Shown in pieces: positions 23,259-34,596 of a stretch of 64,000 bases of DNA (positions are counted from its first letter, which is position 1; each line of letters begins with the position of its first letter). Source of the stretch: Parasponia andersonii (Eukaryota; Streptophyta; Magnoliopsida; Rosales; Cannabaceae); the NCBI GenBank assembly GCA_002914805.1, contig JXTB01000088.1:679131-743130 (forward strand), given 5' to 3'. The notes below the pieces were generated by a model that did no database searches, was not told the origin of the DNA, and worked only from the letters and a program-made list of their open reading frames with translations. A program made the position numbers and the translations under genes.

Positions 23259-25704
23259 TGTAAAATTCGGATTTAACAAAAGTTAAATAAGTAATTTTAA
23301 GATCAAGGGTATTTTAGTAATTTTAAAATTTTAGATTATTTTAATAAAAAATATTTAGATTAATATAAATTAGAGTGCTAGAGTTGAATTTGGACAATAT
23401 AAGGTCTAGGTTCATTGTGGCAAAAGTGAGAAAGAAACTGATAATCAGGGACTAAAATGTATATTAGAAGGGATTAGAATAAAAGAATCTTTTGAAAACT
23501 ATGGCCAAAGTAGAATTTTGAGAAGTTTTTCAGCTAAACAAAGAGCTGACATGTGTCTCACTAACAACAACGTCCTCAGAATCTTTAAAAATTGCTTGGA
23601 AACCCTCTCTTTCATTCGTCCAAACCAAACCTCCACGACACTATTCATTCGCCGAGCAACCAACCTTCGCTGTGTCTCACGTGCTTGCTTGCTTGGACTA
23701 GACAATGCTGACGATCTAGCACCAACCAACGGCATCACGAAACGCTGCCTCTCATTGGAGTTATGGGTTGTCAAAATCACTGCTACTGAACTAGAAAAAT
23801 GGCCGTCGTTTCTCCGTTTGGCATCCGATCAACACACCGTCGGCACCATTGGCTTCGTCTTGGTGTCGCCGACCTTTCTGACCATCCATAGCCTCTAACT
23901 CAGCTTTGGTGAGAAACTTGTTATTGTTGTAATATTTTAATATTAAAATTTGTGAGATTTTTATAATTATATCGGAAATAGATTATTTATCCTAAGAAAA
24001 TTATATCACGTTAAAGAGAAGGTTGAGACAAGAATAAGAATGATTTTAAAGTATTGAAATGGTATCTAGAAGTGTGTTAATTATCGAATTGAAAAAGTGG
24101 CATTTTTCTAAATATTTCCAAAATGTAATTTTCTTATAATTTTTGGATTTTAGAGCTTAATTAATGATCGAGACATCGAAAATGAGTTTTGACTTCGAAT
24201 TTGGACTCAATGAAGCTGAGACATGAATTTTGATATAAAATATTATTAGATTTTGAAGCAACACGAAAATCAAGAAAATGACCCATGAATAGTATCGTTT
24301 TATATGCTACGCGCTAGTCCCGTACTGGGATCCATTTTCAATAAACTATATGTCTAATTCAAAATTTTTGGGTGATTTGAATTTAATGGTGACCTTAGTT
24401 TCTCCATATGAGGCTTTGTTTGGAAATTCAGTTTTTCAAGTAAATGTATCGAAATCCAAAAATGGCCATCTAGGCAACCAAGTAATCAACCGAGGATTTT
24501 TCTAGAGTCGTTATCTCTATATAACTAGCATTTCATGATAGAGGATTCTGTTGCCTTGTTTTCTATTATTTTTCATAAAAATTGGAATATGTTGTGAAAA
24601 GTGAGATTTTATGATTTTATTAAATTAAATTATTTTAAAAATTAGTTTAGCGAACTGTGAATTTGTAAAATATTGTGGAATGCTCCGGATATTTTACGTA
24701 TGATTTTGTATAATTTTTGTACTTGGGATTTGATTAAACCATAGGAAATATATTGTTGAATTTTTAAGTATAAAATGAATTTCTATTTAAAAATCAGAGC
24801 ATGTCTAGAATATTATTACATAGTTGTTTCTACCCCTTATCATATTGTATATACCGGAGAATCATACATGAGATCTATTTTAGGTATCACGATATTTAGT
24901 GGGCGGCTAGTATCCATGCCTTCCGTGAAAGCCCATAAACCCGCATAGAGTTTTCTAATTACCTCCATTCGGTAGGTTTAGATACATGGGTGTCCCTCTG
25001 GTATTGTAGGATTTAAGTTTCAGGTAGAGAGTAATTAGTACATATAGTAAGAGTTACTCAGGTTCATGATGAGAGGATGTGAGCTCATGAAATTATTTGA
25101 TTTGTGGTATGTGGACTATGGATTACTTATCTGATTTTTCTTTATTGATTTTGAATATGATTTCTGTTAATGATTTGAAGTTTTATTTGATTTGGAATAT
25201 TGTAAAATTATTTTTAGAACAACTAATCATGCAAGGAATTGACTATCTTATTGGACATTTCATGCTTGCCCCCTATTCTCCTTCTCAGGTAGTGCTCAAG
25301 ATAACGCTAGAAATTAAGAAGCATATCAATGAGAAGTAACTTATTTATCGTGTGTTAGTAAGTGTGCAAGATAGTATTATTTAACTTTTTAGCTTGTGTT
25401 AAGTATTTAAGGGCTCGTTTTACGGATTCAATCTGTATAATTAGTATGCTAGATTGTGAGATTGTTGATGATGAGACTTAATTTGTTTTTAATGAATTTT
25501 ATTGATAATCTATTCTAATAGTGATCACAAAACTATAGAATTTATAATTTGAATAACTTTACAAATTTTTACAGAAGTTTCCATTTTGACACTAGTTGTC
25601 ATTTTTTTGAAAAATTGGAATTTCTAAAATTTTTTAAAACAAATTATGAATTTTTATTTATAAAATTTCTTTTCTGTCACTGGTCCGGAATTTGGGTCGT
25701 GATA
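23259..25704 (+). mobile_element. LTR A (solo LTR, Ty3/gypsy-like)
   Basis: It begins TGTAAAATTCGGATT and ends GGAATTTGGGTCGTGATA, 2446 bp. It carries a decayed G-box (CATGTG, 23550-23555), a CT-rich leader, GATGAGAGGATGTGAGCTCAT (near 25068) and CTTCTCAGGTAGTGCTCA (near 25283), all shared with other LTRs here. TTTTT flanks both ends, which may be the target duplication but sits in T-rich DNA. No primer-binding site or gag-pol follows. Frames inside it (23518-23898 and others) are not genes. The GGGTCGTGACA-type end is typical of Tekay/Del-like LTRs; the family assignment is inference. Confidence 0.8.
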
Positions 25705-28325
25705 TTTTTTATTTTATTTTATTACAGTTGATCAAATAGTCATAGAGTTGAAATAATTTTAGTATTCACAAGTTTAGTGCTCAATTCTCATAGGCCTAAT
25801 ATTTTACTTCTTTATCTATATTACATGTGACCGTGCGTATTTATATAAGTAGGTGTGAATATTATTTGCTTAATCTTTACTCACACACATTAGACAACAC
25901 AAGGCAACTGGCTAGGCAAGTTTTTTCTTTTCCTACTTTCTAATTTTCATGAAAAACCACATGCGGAGATCAAAATGAAACGGTCTCCGTCCTTAGTCTA
26001 GGTAATGTAGCCATACGCCTTAGGTGCTCGGCATATTGAGGGATTTTCCTTGTCATTTATGTATTCTTTGAAAATAAATCATGTTATAACTAATTTCGTT
26101 TCCCCTAAGAGAAAAAACACTAATTTCCTTTAGTTAAATAGGATCCCAACCTGTGCTCCCACTCCAATATTCCTTTTCCTTCCCTTTGATTTTCCCTTAC
26201 GCTAGTGCTCTTAATTTCTCTCAAGTCATTCATATCTTCGGTGACTTTAATTAAAATCTTCAAAAAGTTTTCACCCTCCATACTGGTTCGAGCTTGTCCG
26301 CACGCGAATCGAAATTCGGTCCGTAGTTAGCCATAAAATTTATTTCCCCTCTCTTTGTTCTTTTCTTTTTTCTGTAATTAATTGGTTTTATCTCAATTAT
26401 TTTCTTGCATTTGTTTGTTTTTGGCTGCTCACGTCAAAGCCTCATTAATTTTAAACTATTGTAACCTTCTTTTGTTTTTTCGTTTTTAATTACGGGCAAA
26501 AACTAGAGCTGCAGCGAAACTGAAATATATATGTCTACATATACTAGGTTTGGAATACTTTGAATTAAAATAATAAGGGAAAATGAAAAAAAGTACACTG
26601 ATTAAGTTTTACTCTAGTGCATTGGAAACGTTTTGAGAGGAATACCCGTCTAGAAACTTTTAGAGATCATAAATAATAATCTATAGTTCATGTTTCAGTA
26701 GTAAATAATCAATCAATTTTGCAACCGGTGATTTTGCTCGAATAGGGTGGCAACGAGGTATTAATGCTTTAGGTTCTTTCCAATATAGAAATGTTTAGCC
26801 ATGATTGTGTGGATCGCTCCTTTTTTTTTGCTGTTCATTTTTACATTATAGACTCTGTCATCTGTGGATTGGTTCTTTTAATTATTTATTAATTTATCTG
26901 TTAATTTATTTTCAATTATGATATTTATGGTCTCTAGGGCAAGGCAAATTGGATAGTTTTGCAGGTGGGTGCTGACTTGTTTTGGATGTACCATAGAATT
27001 TTTATATTTTCCTTTTATATTCTTAAAAAAATCAAATAGTTTTAGAATAATAATTAAGAGTAATGGTTGTAAGTATAAAAATTTGATTAACTTAATGAGA
27101 GTATTATAGTTGCAATAAATGATATTTGGTGTCTATTATTCTAGAGGCCATAATACTATTACGGAGAAACAAAAAACTTACGGTAAGGACTTACACTAAT
27201 AATAGCATCATTTTTAAGCACTTAATATTAAAAATGGTATGATATATAGGATATGTTTGATTTAGTATTCCATCTCTAAACTGACTTTGTTGTTTAACTG
27301 CTCCCACAAGAACTAACTAGTAATTATACTGTGTATTTATATATATATATATATTCTCTTTTGTGCGTACGTATATATATGAATTTATATAAACATTCTC
27401 TTTTGTTTTCCTATATTTATTTTATCTTCGATGCGAGTTTGTTAATTTGTTTTAAGGCTGAAAAATGAGTGGCGTCTGTATCAATCAGATATCTGGTGAA
27501 ACAAAATATAGGGAATGAGTAAGAAAGGGGGAAAGAATCCGAGAATGATGAATAACAATGAGTTGTGGAAGAGGGAAAGGAATATGTTGATTACTGAAAA
27601 TAAAGGGAAGAAAAGTAAACACACGACGGTTCAAATCCAACGATCAACGGTCAAGTCTTTTATTAACTACATGTATTTGAAGTTGACAATATGACTTAAA
27701 AGGAATGACGAGATTTTTTTTTTTCCTAAACGAAAAGACAAAATAAAGGAGGGAATGAAGCATATAGAACGAACAATTAACAAATAAATAAGAGAGAAAT
27801 AAAAAAGCCAAAAATCCCAGAGAAAGAGAAATAAATATTTATTAAAAAGAAAAAATAGAAAATATTTTGCAAAATTAAAAGAAATAAATAATAAGTAATA
27901 AAAAAACAACGAATAAAAATGTAAATTAATTGTAAATTTTTCAAAATGACATAAAGCTGGAAAAATTAAAAAGAAAGTTTGAAATAAGGAACTAATATTT
28001 GCAATTTACAAGTGAAAAAAAAAAATTTGGCCAAACGCTAGTTTTGGTTGAAGAAGAAGATCGATATCTCCTCAGCACCTTAGCCCTGATTTAAAGATCA
28101 TAAATTTTCCATTAATTTAAAGAGCTTTCTTGATTGAAAAAGAAAAATTTATTCCAAGACGATATTAACCAAAAAAAAAAAAAACACCCACAATGTTTTG
28201 TATCAAATAATAGTAAAAACTGACACGTACTAACTATTAGTTGATTGATTTCGTTTCACAGATTTGTTGCTTCCAATTATATCATACGATTTCTTTAAAA
28301 TCCTTGCAAGTATCCTGAAAAAATC
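25705..28325. other. Upstream region of the broken ankyrin gene, no other gene
   Basis: AT-rich DNA without recognisable coding sequence. Near the ankyrin start codon, TTTCGTTTCACAG (about 28249-28261) could be a 5'-UTR intron acceptor. The minus-strand frame 27667-27909 is low-complexity Phe/Leu/Tyr and is rejected. Confidence 0.45.
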
Positions 28326-28344
28326 ATGGATCCTAGATTATATC

Positions 28345-30182
28345 TGTAAAATCCTAAATTTTGTATGAATAATTAAGTAATTTTAATTCAAGGGCATTTT
28401 GATAATTTTATATTTTTTAATTATTTTAAATTAAATTATTGGTGTTGAATCTAGACAAGATTAAGTCTAGCTGCATTTGGGGTAAAAGTAGAAAAGAAAT
28501 TACAAACTAGGGACAAAAGTGTAATTAAGGAGAGACTAAAGTGAAAGAATCTTTTTGAAATTGTGGCCAAAGTGGAATTTCAGAAACTTTTTTTCTTCGG
28601 TCGAATCAGATTGCGCCACGTGTCCCACTGCTACTGTTTTCGAAAATTGCATAAAAAAAACCTATATTTCTTCTTTCTTCTCCATGGAAGTCCCCCGAAG
28701 CCGCTCTCTGACACCGTTCACCCGCCGCACCTCCAGTTGCTGCCGTGCCTGATGCGCTAGCCCGCTATGACCGGAAGACGCTGACGAAGCCACGCCAGGT
28801 GTCACCGTATTGTTCCACTGCTCCTCGCTGGAGAAAAAACAGTCTGAAGCCACTGCCTGCTGATCGGTTTTTTGCCTGCTGTCCAACGTCCGATCACCTA
28901 ACCACCACTACCATTGGATTCGTTTCAACTCCAGCTTTCATTTCCGACCACTCTCGGCTACCAACTCAGCTCCAGTGAAAAGTTGACTACTGTAGTAATT
29001 TTATAATATTTAATTTTTGTGGTATTTTCATAATTATTTCGGAATTGAGTTATTTTTCTCGAGAAAATTTTACCACGTGATTGAGGAGTTTGAAACATGA
29101 AATCTTATGATTTTGAAGTGTTAAAACGATAACCAGAAGATCATTAATTAGTGGGATGAAAATGTGGTATTTTTCTAATTATTTTCAAAATATGGTATTT
29201 TTATAATTTTCGGATTTTTGAGCCCATTTAGTGTTCGGGACCTCGAAACTGAATTCTGACTTCGAATTTGGACTCAGTGAGGTTGGGACATGAAGTTTGA
29301 TATGAAATACCATTATTTTCCAAAGTGGCACGAAAATGGAGAAAATAGCTCGTGAATTGCACTATTTTTCGTGCCACAGGCCGGTCCTGTGCCGGGACCC
29401 GTTTTCGACGAACTTTATATCTAAACCAATATTTTTTGGTATTCTGAATTCAATGGTGACCTCTGTTTCTCAATCCGAGACTCTGTTTGAAAAGTCAATC
29501 TTTCAAGTGAACGTGACGAGATTCGAAAACAACTATCCGAACAACCCGGTGATCAGTTGAGGATATTTCTAGGGTCGTTAGCTCAACATAACTACTATTT
29601 TGAGGTAGGGGATTCAATTTCCTTATTTTATATTATTTTCATTAAAATTGGAATTTATTCTGAAAATGAAATTTCATGATTTTATTAAATTGAATTAATT
29701 GAATAGTTATTTAAATGAACTATAAATTTGTAAAATATTATAGACTGCTCTAGATATCTTTTACATATGATTTTATACAAGTTTTATATTTAGAATTTGG
29801 TAAAACCATAAAATTTTTGTGAAATGCTAGGAGTGTGAAATCAAGACTTGTGTTTAAGTCTTGATAAATTATGGATATTGCTAGTTTTCGAACTAAGTAT
29901 GCTACTTTGAATATGTCTGTAAATTTTATATGTCATACTAGTGTGATATTGATGTGTGAATGATGATGCTTGACTAATGATTTGAATTTGGTTTTATTAA
30001 TAATTATTCAGTCTATGTTTATTAGTGACTATGAATTGTGGGATAGGTTCGCTGATTGGAATTCCAAATATTTTTGTTTTTAGTACCATTTTAAAAATTT
30101 AAAACTCTAAAAAAAAACTAAGGAATTTCCAATTGTAGTGAAATTCCCATTCTGCTACTGCTCCGGAGTTTGGGTCGTGATA
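28345..30182 (+). mobile_element. LTR B, inserted after codon 6 of the ankyrin gene
   Basis: It begins TGTAAAATCCTAAATT and ends GGAGTTTGGGTCGTGATA, 1838 bp, closest to LTR A but lacking several hundred bases of its 3' half (the GGATGTGAGC region is absent). Flanks are ATATC (28340-28344) and ATACC (30183-30187), a 5-bp duplication with one mismatch. It has an intact G-box CCACGTGTC (28616-28624) and TTGAGGTAGGGGATTCAA near 29609. No interior domain follows; solo LTR. Frames inside it (28555-28978, 29336-29560) are LTR sequence. Confidence 0.9.
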
Positions 30183-30197
30183 ATACCATGCTGTGGT

Positions 30198-31635
30198 TGT
30201 AACTACCAAAAATCCGGGCTAGTGATAGAAGGAGAATTTTATAAAGGTGGGAAATTCCTTGATTTATTTGAAAAGTGTAAAAAAAAATTTTAGTTTGATA
30301 AATAGTTCATTTTAATAAAAAATTTAGAATGTCATCCTGTGAACTTCTCCCATAATTCGTATATACCATTAAATATAGACCAAATAATAATTGAAAAACC
30401 TGAAATCAAATATAAGTCTAAGCGTCACCATCATCCACAACAGAAGTCAAATCCCAGAATGACATACATAAGTTCACAGACAAAATAGAAAGCAGTATTC
30501 TTGGTTCAATACTAATACAAAACCCAAATAGTCTGAACACCACAATAACAAGCTTCTAGCATTACCAAGAACGAACTATAGTTAAGATGACCTCTTACTC
30601 CTCCTGATCACAAAGATCACATTGAGCACTACCTGAGGAACTGAAGTGTGAAAATAATCATGCTAAGGTTTTTTTTTTAAAAAAAATCAGCATACTAGGT
30701 TTTATAGGAAAATGGGCAGTATAACGACCCTATTTTTAATATACCCAAAATAACCTGTACTCAGAAAATTCTCAGAGTAATATAATATGTATATATCATA
30801 CAATCAATTTCCGTCATAGATATTTAAATAGTCTAAAAAAATGACGTTTGTTCTCAAGTATCACAGAAAATAAGTTTTATTCAAAAATGATATAAAACAG
30901 AGGTAATTGAGTCCCTACCTCGCTCGAATAGCAATACCATGCTATTAAATCCTCAAGGTGTTATTGACGATCGCTTGAAGGGTCGAGGACCAATTCCAAG
31001 TCCTCGATTGTCCTGTTGCAAAATATTAACTTCTCATCGGAGCTTCAAATTCACAAACGGTCCTCTTCACTGAATTCCTAGCACCTAAAATAACTAGGTT
31101 AGATATATAACTTGTCCAATTCAGATCCAGACTCACATCGGGTTGGCGGCACACAAAACGAGATAAAATCTCAACCGTCTGATCTCGATTTCTGTGCCGA
31201 TCACTAAATATAGGCAATATATATATATCGAACTTCTGTATTTTCTGAGTACAATCCAAAAATAACAACAAAATCACCATCCAACGACCATATTGAAAAG
31301 TCAAACTTAAACTCAAAATATTCAAAAATGGAAACTTTTGATTCGGGTAGTATGGGTTGAGATATATATATCTTGATGATCCTTGCAACGATATGAATCC
31401 AACGAGCTGAATGGACGTCGGAATCATCGCTGGTGATGAAAAATCCGAAATGACCACTTCTTCTTCTTCGACGACGACAAGCTCCCAGGCGGCTGTAGCT
31501 GGCCGGTTTCGGCTTAGGCACGGTGCTGGCAAGCTCCATCAGTGATTGTCGTGGCTGGGTGACAGCAAGAGACAATGACACCTCTTTCAGTGGTCGTCGG
31601 CTAAGAGTGAGCAGAGGGAGCAAGAGAACGTCAGG

Positions 31636-31693
<58 letters not shown>

Positions 31694-31899
31694 AGGGTCA
31701 CGTGGCCTTGTCTTATGGTGTGTGCAATTTTTAAAAATTATATAATAGTCTCCAAAATTTCAAATCTCTATCAATTCTGTTCCATAAAAATTACAATTTA
31801 GTCTTTCTGCACAAAACTTTTCCAAATTAATCCCTCAATATTATATCCAAAAAATTGATAAAATGTTCAAATTACTCTAAAAAATTATGGGATTTTATA
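30198..31899 (-). mobile_element. LTR C, inserted 10 bp from LTR B in opposite orientation
   Basis: On the minus strand it begins TATAAAATCCCATAATTT and ends CGGATTTTTGGTAGTTACA, 1702 bp. Flanks are GTGGT (30193-30197) and GTGGC (31900-31904), a 5-bp duplication with one mismatch. It holds an intact G-box (31699-31704), a long (GA)n and a GAGGTAGGG motif near 30914. It matches LTR D and F more than A or B. Large frames at 31026-31701 on the minus strand are LTR leader sequence, not genes. Confidence 0.9.
31637..31690. repeat. (GA)n microsatellite, about 26 units, in LTR C
   Basis: A pure GA run at the position where sister LTRs have a shorter CT/GA-rich leader. It has expanded in this copy only. 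Confidence 0.9.
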
Positions 31900-32119
31900 G
31901 TGGCAATTGGGGATGAAACAACCTTCAACAGCTTGAGTGAGCAACTTTTATTTTCAAAATTGTTATACGAAAAAACACCAGAGAACAATAGTGTTTTCAT
32001 GTTGTGCCTTTATACAAGCAAAAAAATGTTGTAAAGATGATCCTCAGTTATATTAAGCTTTCAATTTTGTATCACAAGAACACAGATGGAGATACCACCC
32101 TACATGTTGCAGCACGTTA
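31900..32119 (+). pseudogene. Ankyrin gene exon 1, fragment c
   Basis: Reads AIGDETTFNSLSEQLLFSK and LLYEKTPENNSVF, then after a one-base frame change near 32000 KQKNVVKMILSYIKLSILY and HKNTDGDTTLHVAARY. These are the first ankyrin repeats of an ACD6-like protein. The frame break is in GTTTTCATG, where family members have one more base. The fragment stops exactly at LTR D. Confidence 0.85.
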
Positions 32120-33758
32120 TTAGAAACCCAGAATTTTCGAGGGTAATTTGGACATTTTACCAATTTTCTGGATAAAATATTGTAGGAACTAATTTACAAA
32201 ATTTTTTTACAGAGGGACTAAATTGCAAATTTTGGGGGACTAAATTGATATAGATTTGAAATTTTGGGGACTTATGTGCAATTTTTTAAAAATTGCACAG
32301 CCCTATAAGGTTGGGCCACGTGGCCCTGCTCAACCAATCCCCTCTCTTCCTCTCTCTCTCTCTCCCCGAAACTCTCTTTCTCTCTCCTCTCTCGGATCTC
32401 TCTCGGCCACACCACCGCAGGATCGCCTCCGGTCACCGTCCGCCACCCCAACCAGCCGGCGAGCCTTCGTCAGGCTGCCACGAAGCTCCGCCGCCCCTCG
32501 CCGCTTGCTGCCGCCGCCTGTATCGCAGGAAAAAGCCATTGATGCCGTTTTGACCCATTTCGGTTTTTTCGTCACCGGCGACGATTCCGGCCACCATTCG
32601 GCCTCAAACAGGTCCCGTTGGATTTGTATCGTCGCAAGAATCATCAAGATATATATATATATATATATCTCAACTCTATTTTGCCCGGATTGAAAGTTAC
32701 CATTTTTGGGTATTTCGAGTTTATGGTTGTTGTTCTCGATCCGGCGGTTGGATTGTGTTTTTGACTGCATTTTTGGAATGTACTCGGAAAATGAAGAAGT
32801 TTGATATATATATATATTGTGTGGTTTTGTGATCAGCACGAAAATCGAGATCGTACAGTCGAGATTTTGTCTCGTTTTGCATGCCACCGATTCGGTGTGG
32901 GCCTGGACCCGAATTGGACAAGTTATATGTCTAACCTAGTTATTTTGGGTGCTAGGAATTCAGTGAAGAGGTCCGTTTATGGAATTGAAGCTCCAGTGAG
33001 AAATTTAGTTTTTCGCACGAGGACGATCGAGGGCTTGGAATTGGTTCCCGACCCTCCGGGCGATCGTCAACGACACCTTAAGGACTCAATAGCGTGGTGT
33101 CGCTATTCTGTTGAGGTAGGGGTTTAGTTACCTTCATTTTATACCGTTTTTGAGTTAAAACTTATTTTCTGCAGCATATAAGAACAAGTGTGTTTTTAAT
33201 GATTTGAATTATATGTGATGGAATCTGGTTATACAATATATACTGTACTGCTCTAGGAGTTTGCTGTGTGCAGATTATTTTGGGTATATAAAAAATAGGG
33301 CCGTTATGCTGCCCGTTTTTCTATAAAACCTTATTATGCATGTTTTACTGAAAAACTAGAGTATAGTAGTTTTTACACTTCAGTTCTATATTGCACGTGT
33401 CATAGGATCATACATAAGCACCATATTAGCGTCATGGGTTTTATAGTGTGGTGCTGCGTGCCCTACCGTCGGTGAAAGTCCGTAAACTCGCGCGAGGTCT
33501 TGTTACTTCTGATTACCTCCCCATTTGGCAGGTGTAGGCAATTAGGTTGCCCCTCCAGGTTTGGTAGACGACACATGGGTGTCCCCTCCGGGTATGGGCT
33601 TAAGTATCAGGCAGGCTGTTAGGTACACTCAGTGCCATCATCTTGGGTTTCCACAGATGAGAGGATGTGAGCTCATGGGTATGGGTTGATTTGTGTCATG
33701 TGCATATGGGTTGATGGTTTTGATTACACTGTTTTATATATATTGGCTCCCGGTTTGG

Positions 33759-33801
<43 letters not shown>

Positions 33802-34357
33802 GTGTGTGTATGTTTTGGATTTGAACTAACCATGCAGGAGATTCCCATCACTGAACTATTTTTCCCCGAGGTAACTATATTCTTACTGGGTATTGTATGC
33901 TCACCTCCTACCTTCCTCCTCAGGTAGTGTCCAGTGCGATCTTAGTGATCAAGAGGAATAAGAGGTCATCCTGATTGCAGTTCGCCTCTTGGTAATACTA
34001 GGAGTTGTTGTCGTAGTCTTTGGACTATTTAGATTTTGCGTTAGCTTTGAACCAAGATTACTGCTTTCTATTTTGTCTGCAAACTTATGTATGCCATTCT
34101 GGTGTTTGACTTCTGTTGTGGATGACGATGATGCTGAGTTTTGTATTTAATTTCATGTTTTTAAGTAATTGTTCAATCTATGTTTGATGGTGTATACGAA
34201 CTGTGGGAGTGGTTCACGGGATGGAATTCTAATTATTTTATTTAAATGGACCGTTTTTATAAAAACTAGAACTTTTGATATTTTTCAAATAAATCAAGGA
34301 ATTTCCCACTTTGTGAAATTCCCCTTCTGCCATTAGCCCGGGTTTTGGGTAATGACA
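32120..34357 (+). mobile_element. LTR D in ankyrin exon 1
   Basis: It begins TTAGAAACCCAGAATTTT (decayed TGTAAAATCC) and ends CGGGTTTTGGGTAATGACA, 2238 bp. It has an intact G-box GGCCACGTGGCC (32315-32326), a CT-rich leader, GTTGAGGTAGGGGTTTAG (33109 on), GATGAGAGGATGTGAGCTCAT (33656 on) and CCTCCTCAGGTAGTGTCC (33915 on). Flanks are CGTTA and CATGA, only 3 of 5 alike, so the duplication is decayed or the edge is off by a base or two. Frames at 32256-33127 are LTR leader. It is the most complete copy of its subfamily. Confidence 0.85.
33766..33801. repeat. (TA)n run in LTR D
   Basis: An uninterrupted AT dinucleotide run inside LTR D. Confidence 0.9.
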
Positions 34358-34596
34358 CATGAAGTATGATAAGAAATCGTACAACTTCTAATAGATTATG
34401 AAAATGAGAAAGGAAAGGAACTATGAACTTTTGCACAACTTGTTCTGGAAATGTGTTTTGAAAAGAATGGAATGCTAACACAAACGATGAATCATCAAAA
34501 GAACTCAACAATACACATTGCCATCTGAAACGGTCATCTTTCTCTGTTGTTGAGAAACTAATCAAGGAAGATAGCAGAATGGCTCTTCTTAGAAAC
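34358..34596 (+). pseudogene. Ankyrin gene exon 1, fragment d
   Basis: Contains EIVQLLIDYENEKGKEL, then a broken repeat around HIAI-stop-NGHLS (34513-34541), then SVVEKLIKEDSRMALLRN. The stop stands where the family has arginine (CGA to TGA, a CpG transition), and an extra CT shifts the frame just after. An earlier in-frame TGA-TAA pair (34366-34374) is also present. The piece ends at the LTR E duplication GAAAC. Confidence 0.8.

Noticed and set aside
27600-27680. tRNA-like GGTTCAAATCC
   Set aside because: The box resembles a tRNA T-loop, but no cloverleaf or A box fits around it.
23259-30182. LTRs A and B as the two ends of one full retrotransposon
   Set aside because: They are in the same orientation 2.6 kb apart, but no primer-binding site, gag or pol lies between. 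B has its own duplication in the ankyrin exon and the ankyrin start codon lies between them, so they are separate insertions.
31026-33127. Several open frames of 90-185 codons on both strands
   Set aside because: They fall in the G-box/CT-leader part of LTRs C and D, overlap on opposite strands, and recur as diverged copies in the other LTRs. They match no protein family.
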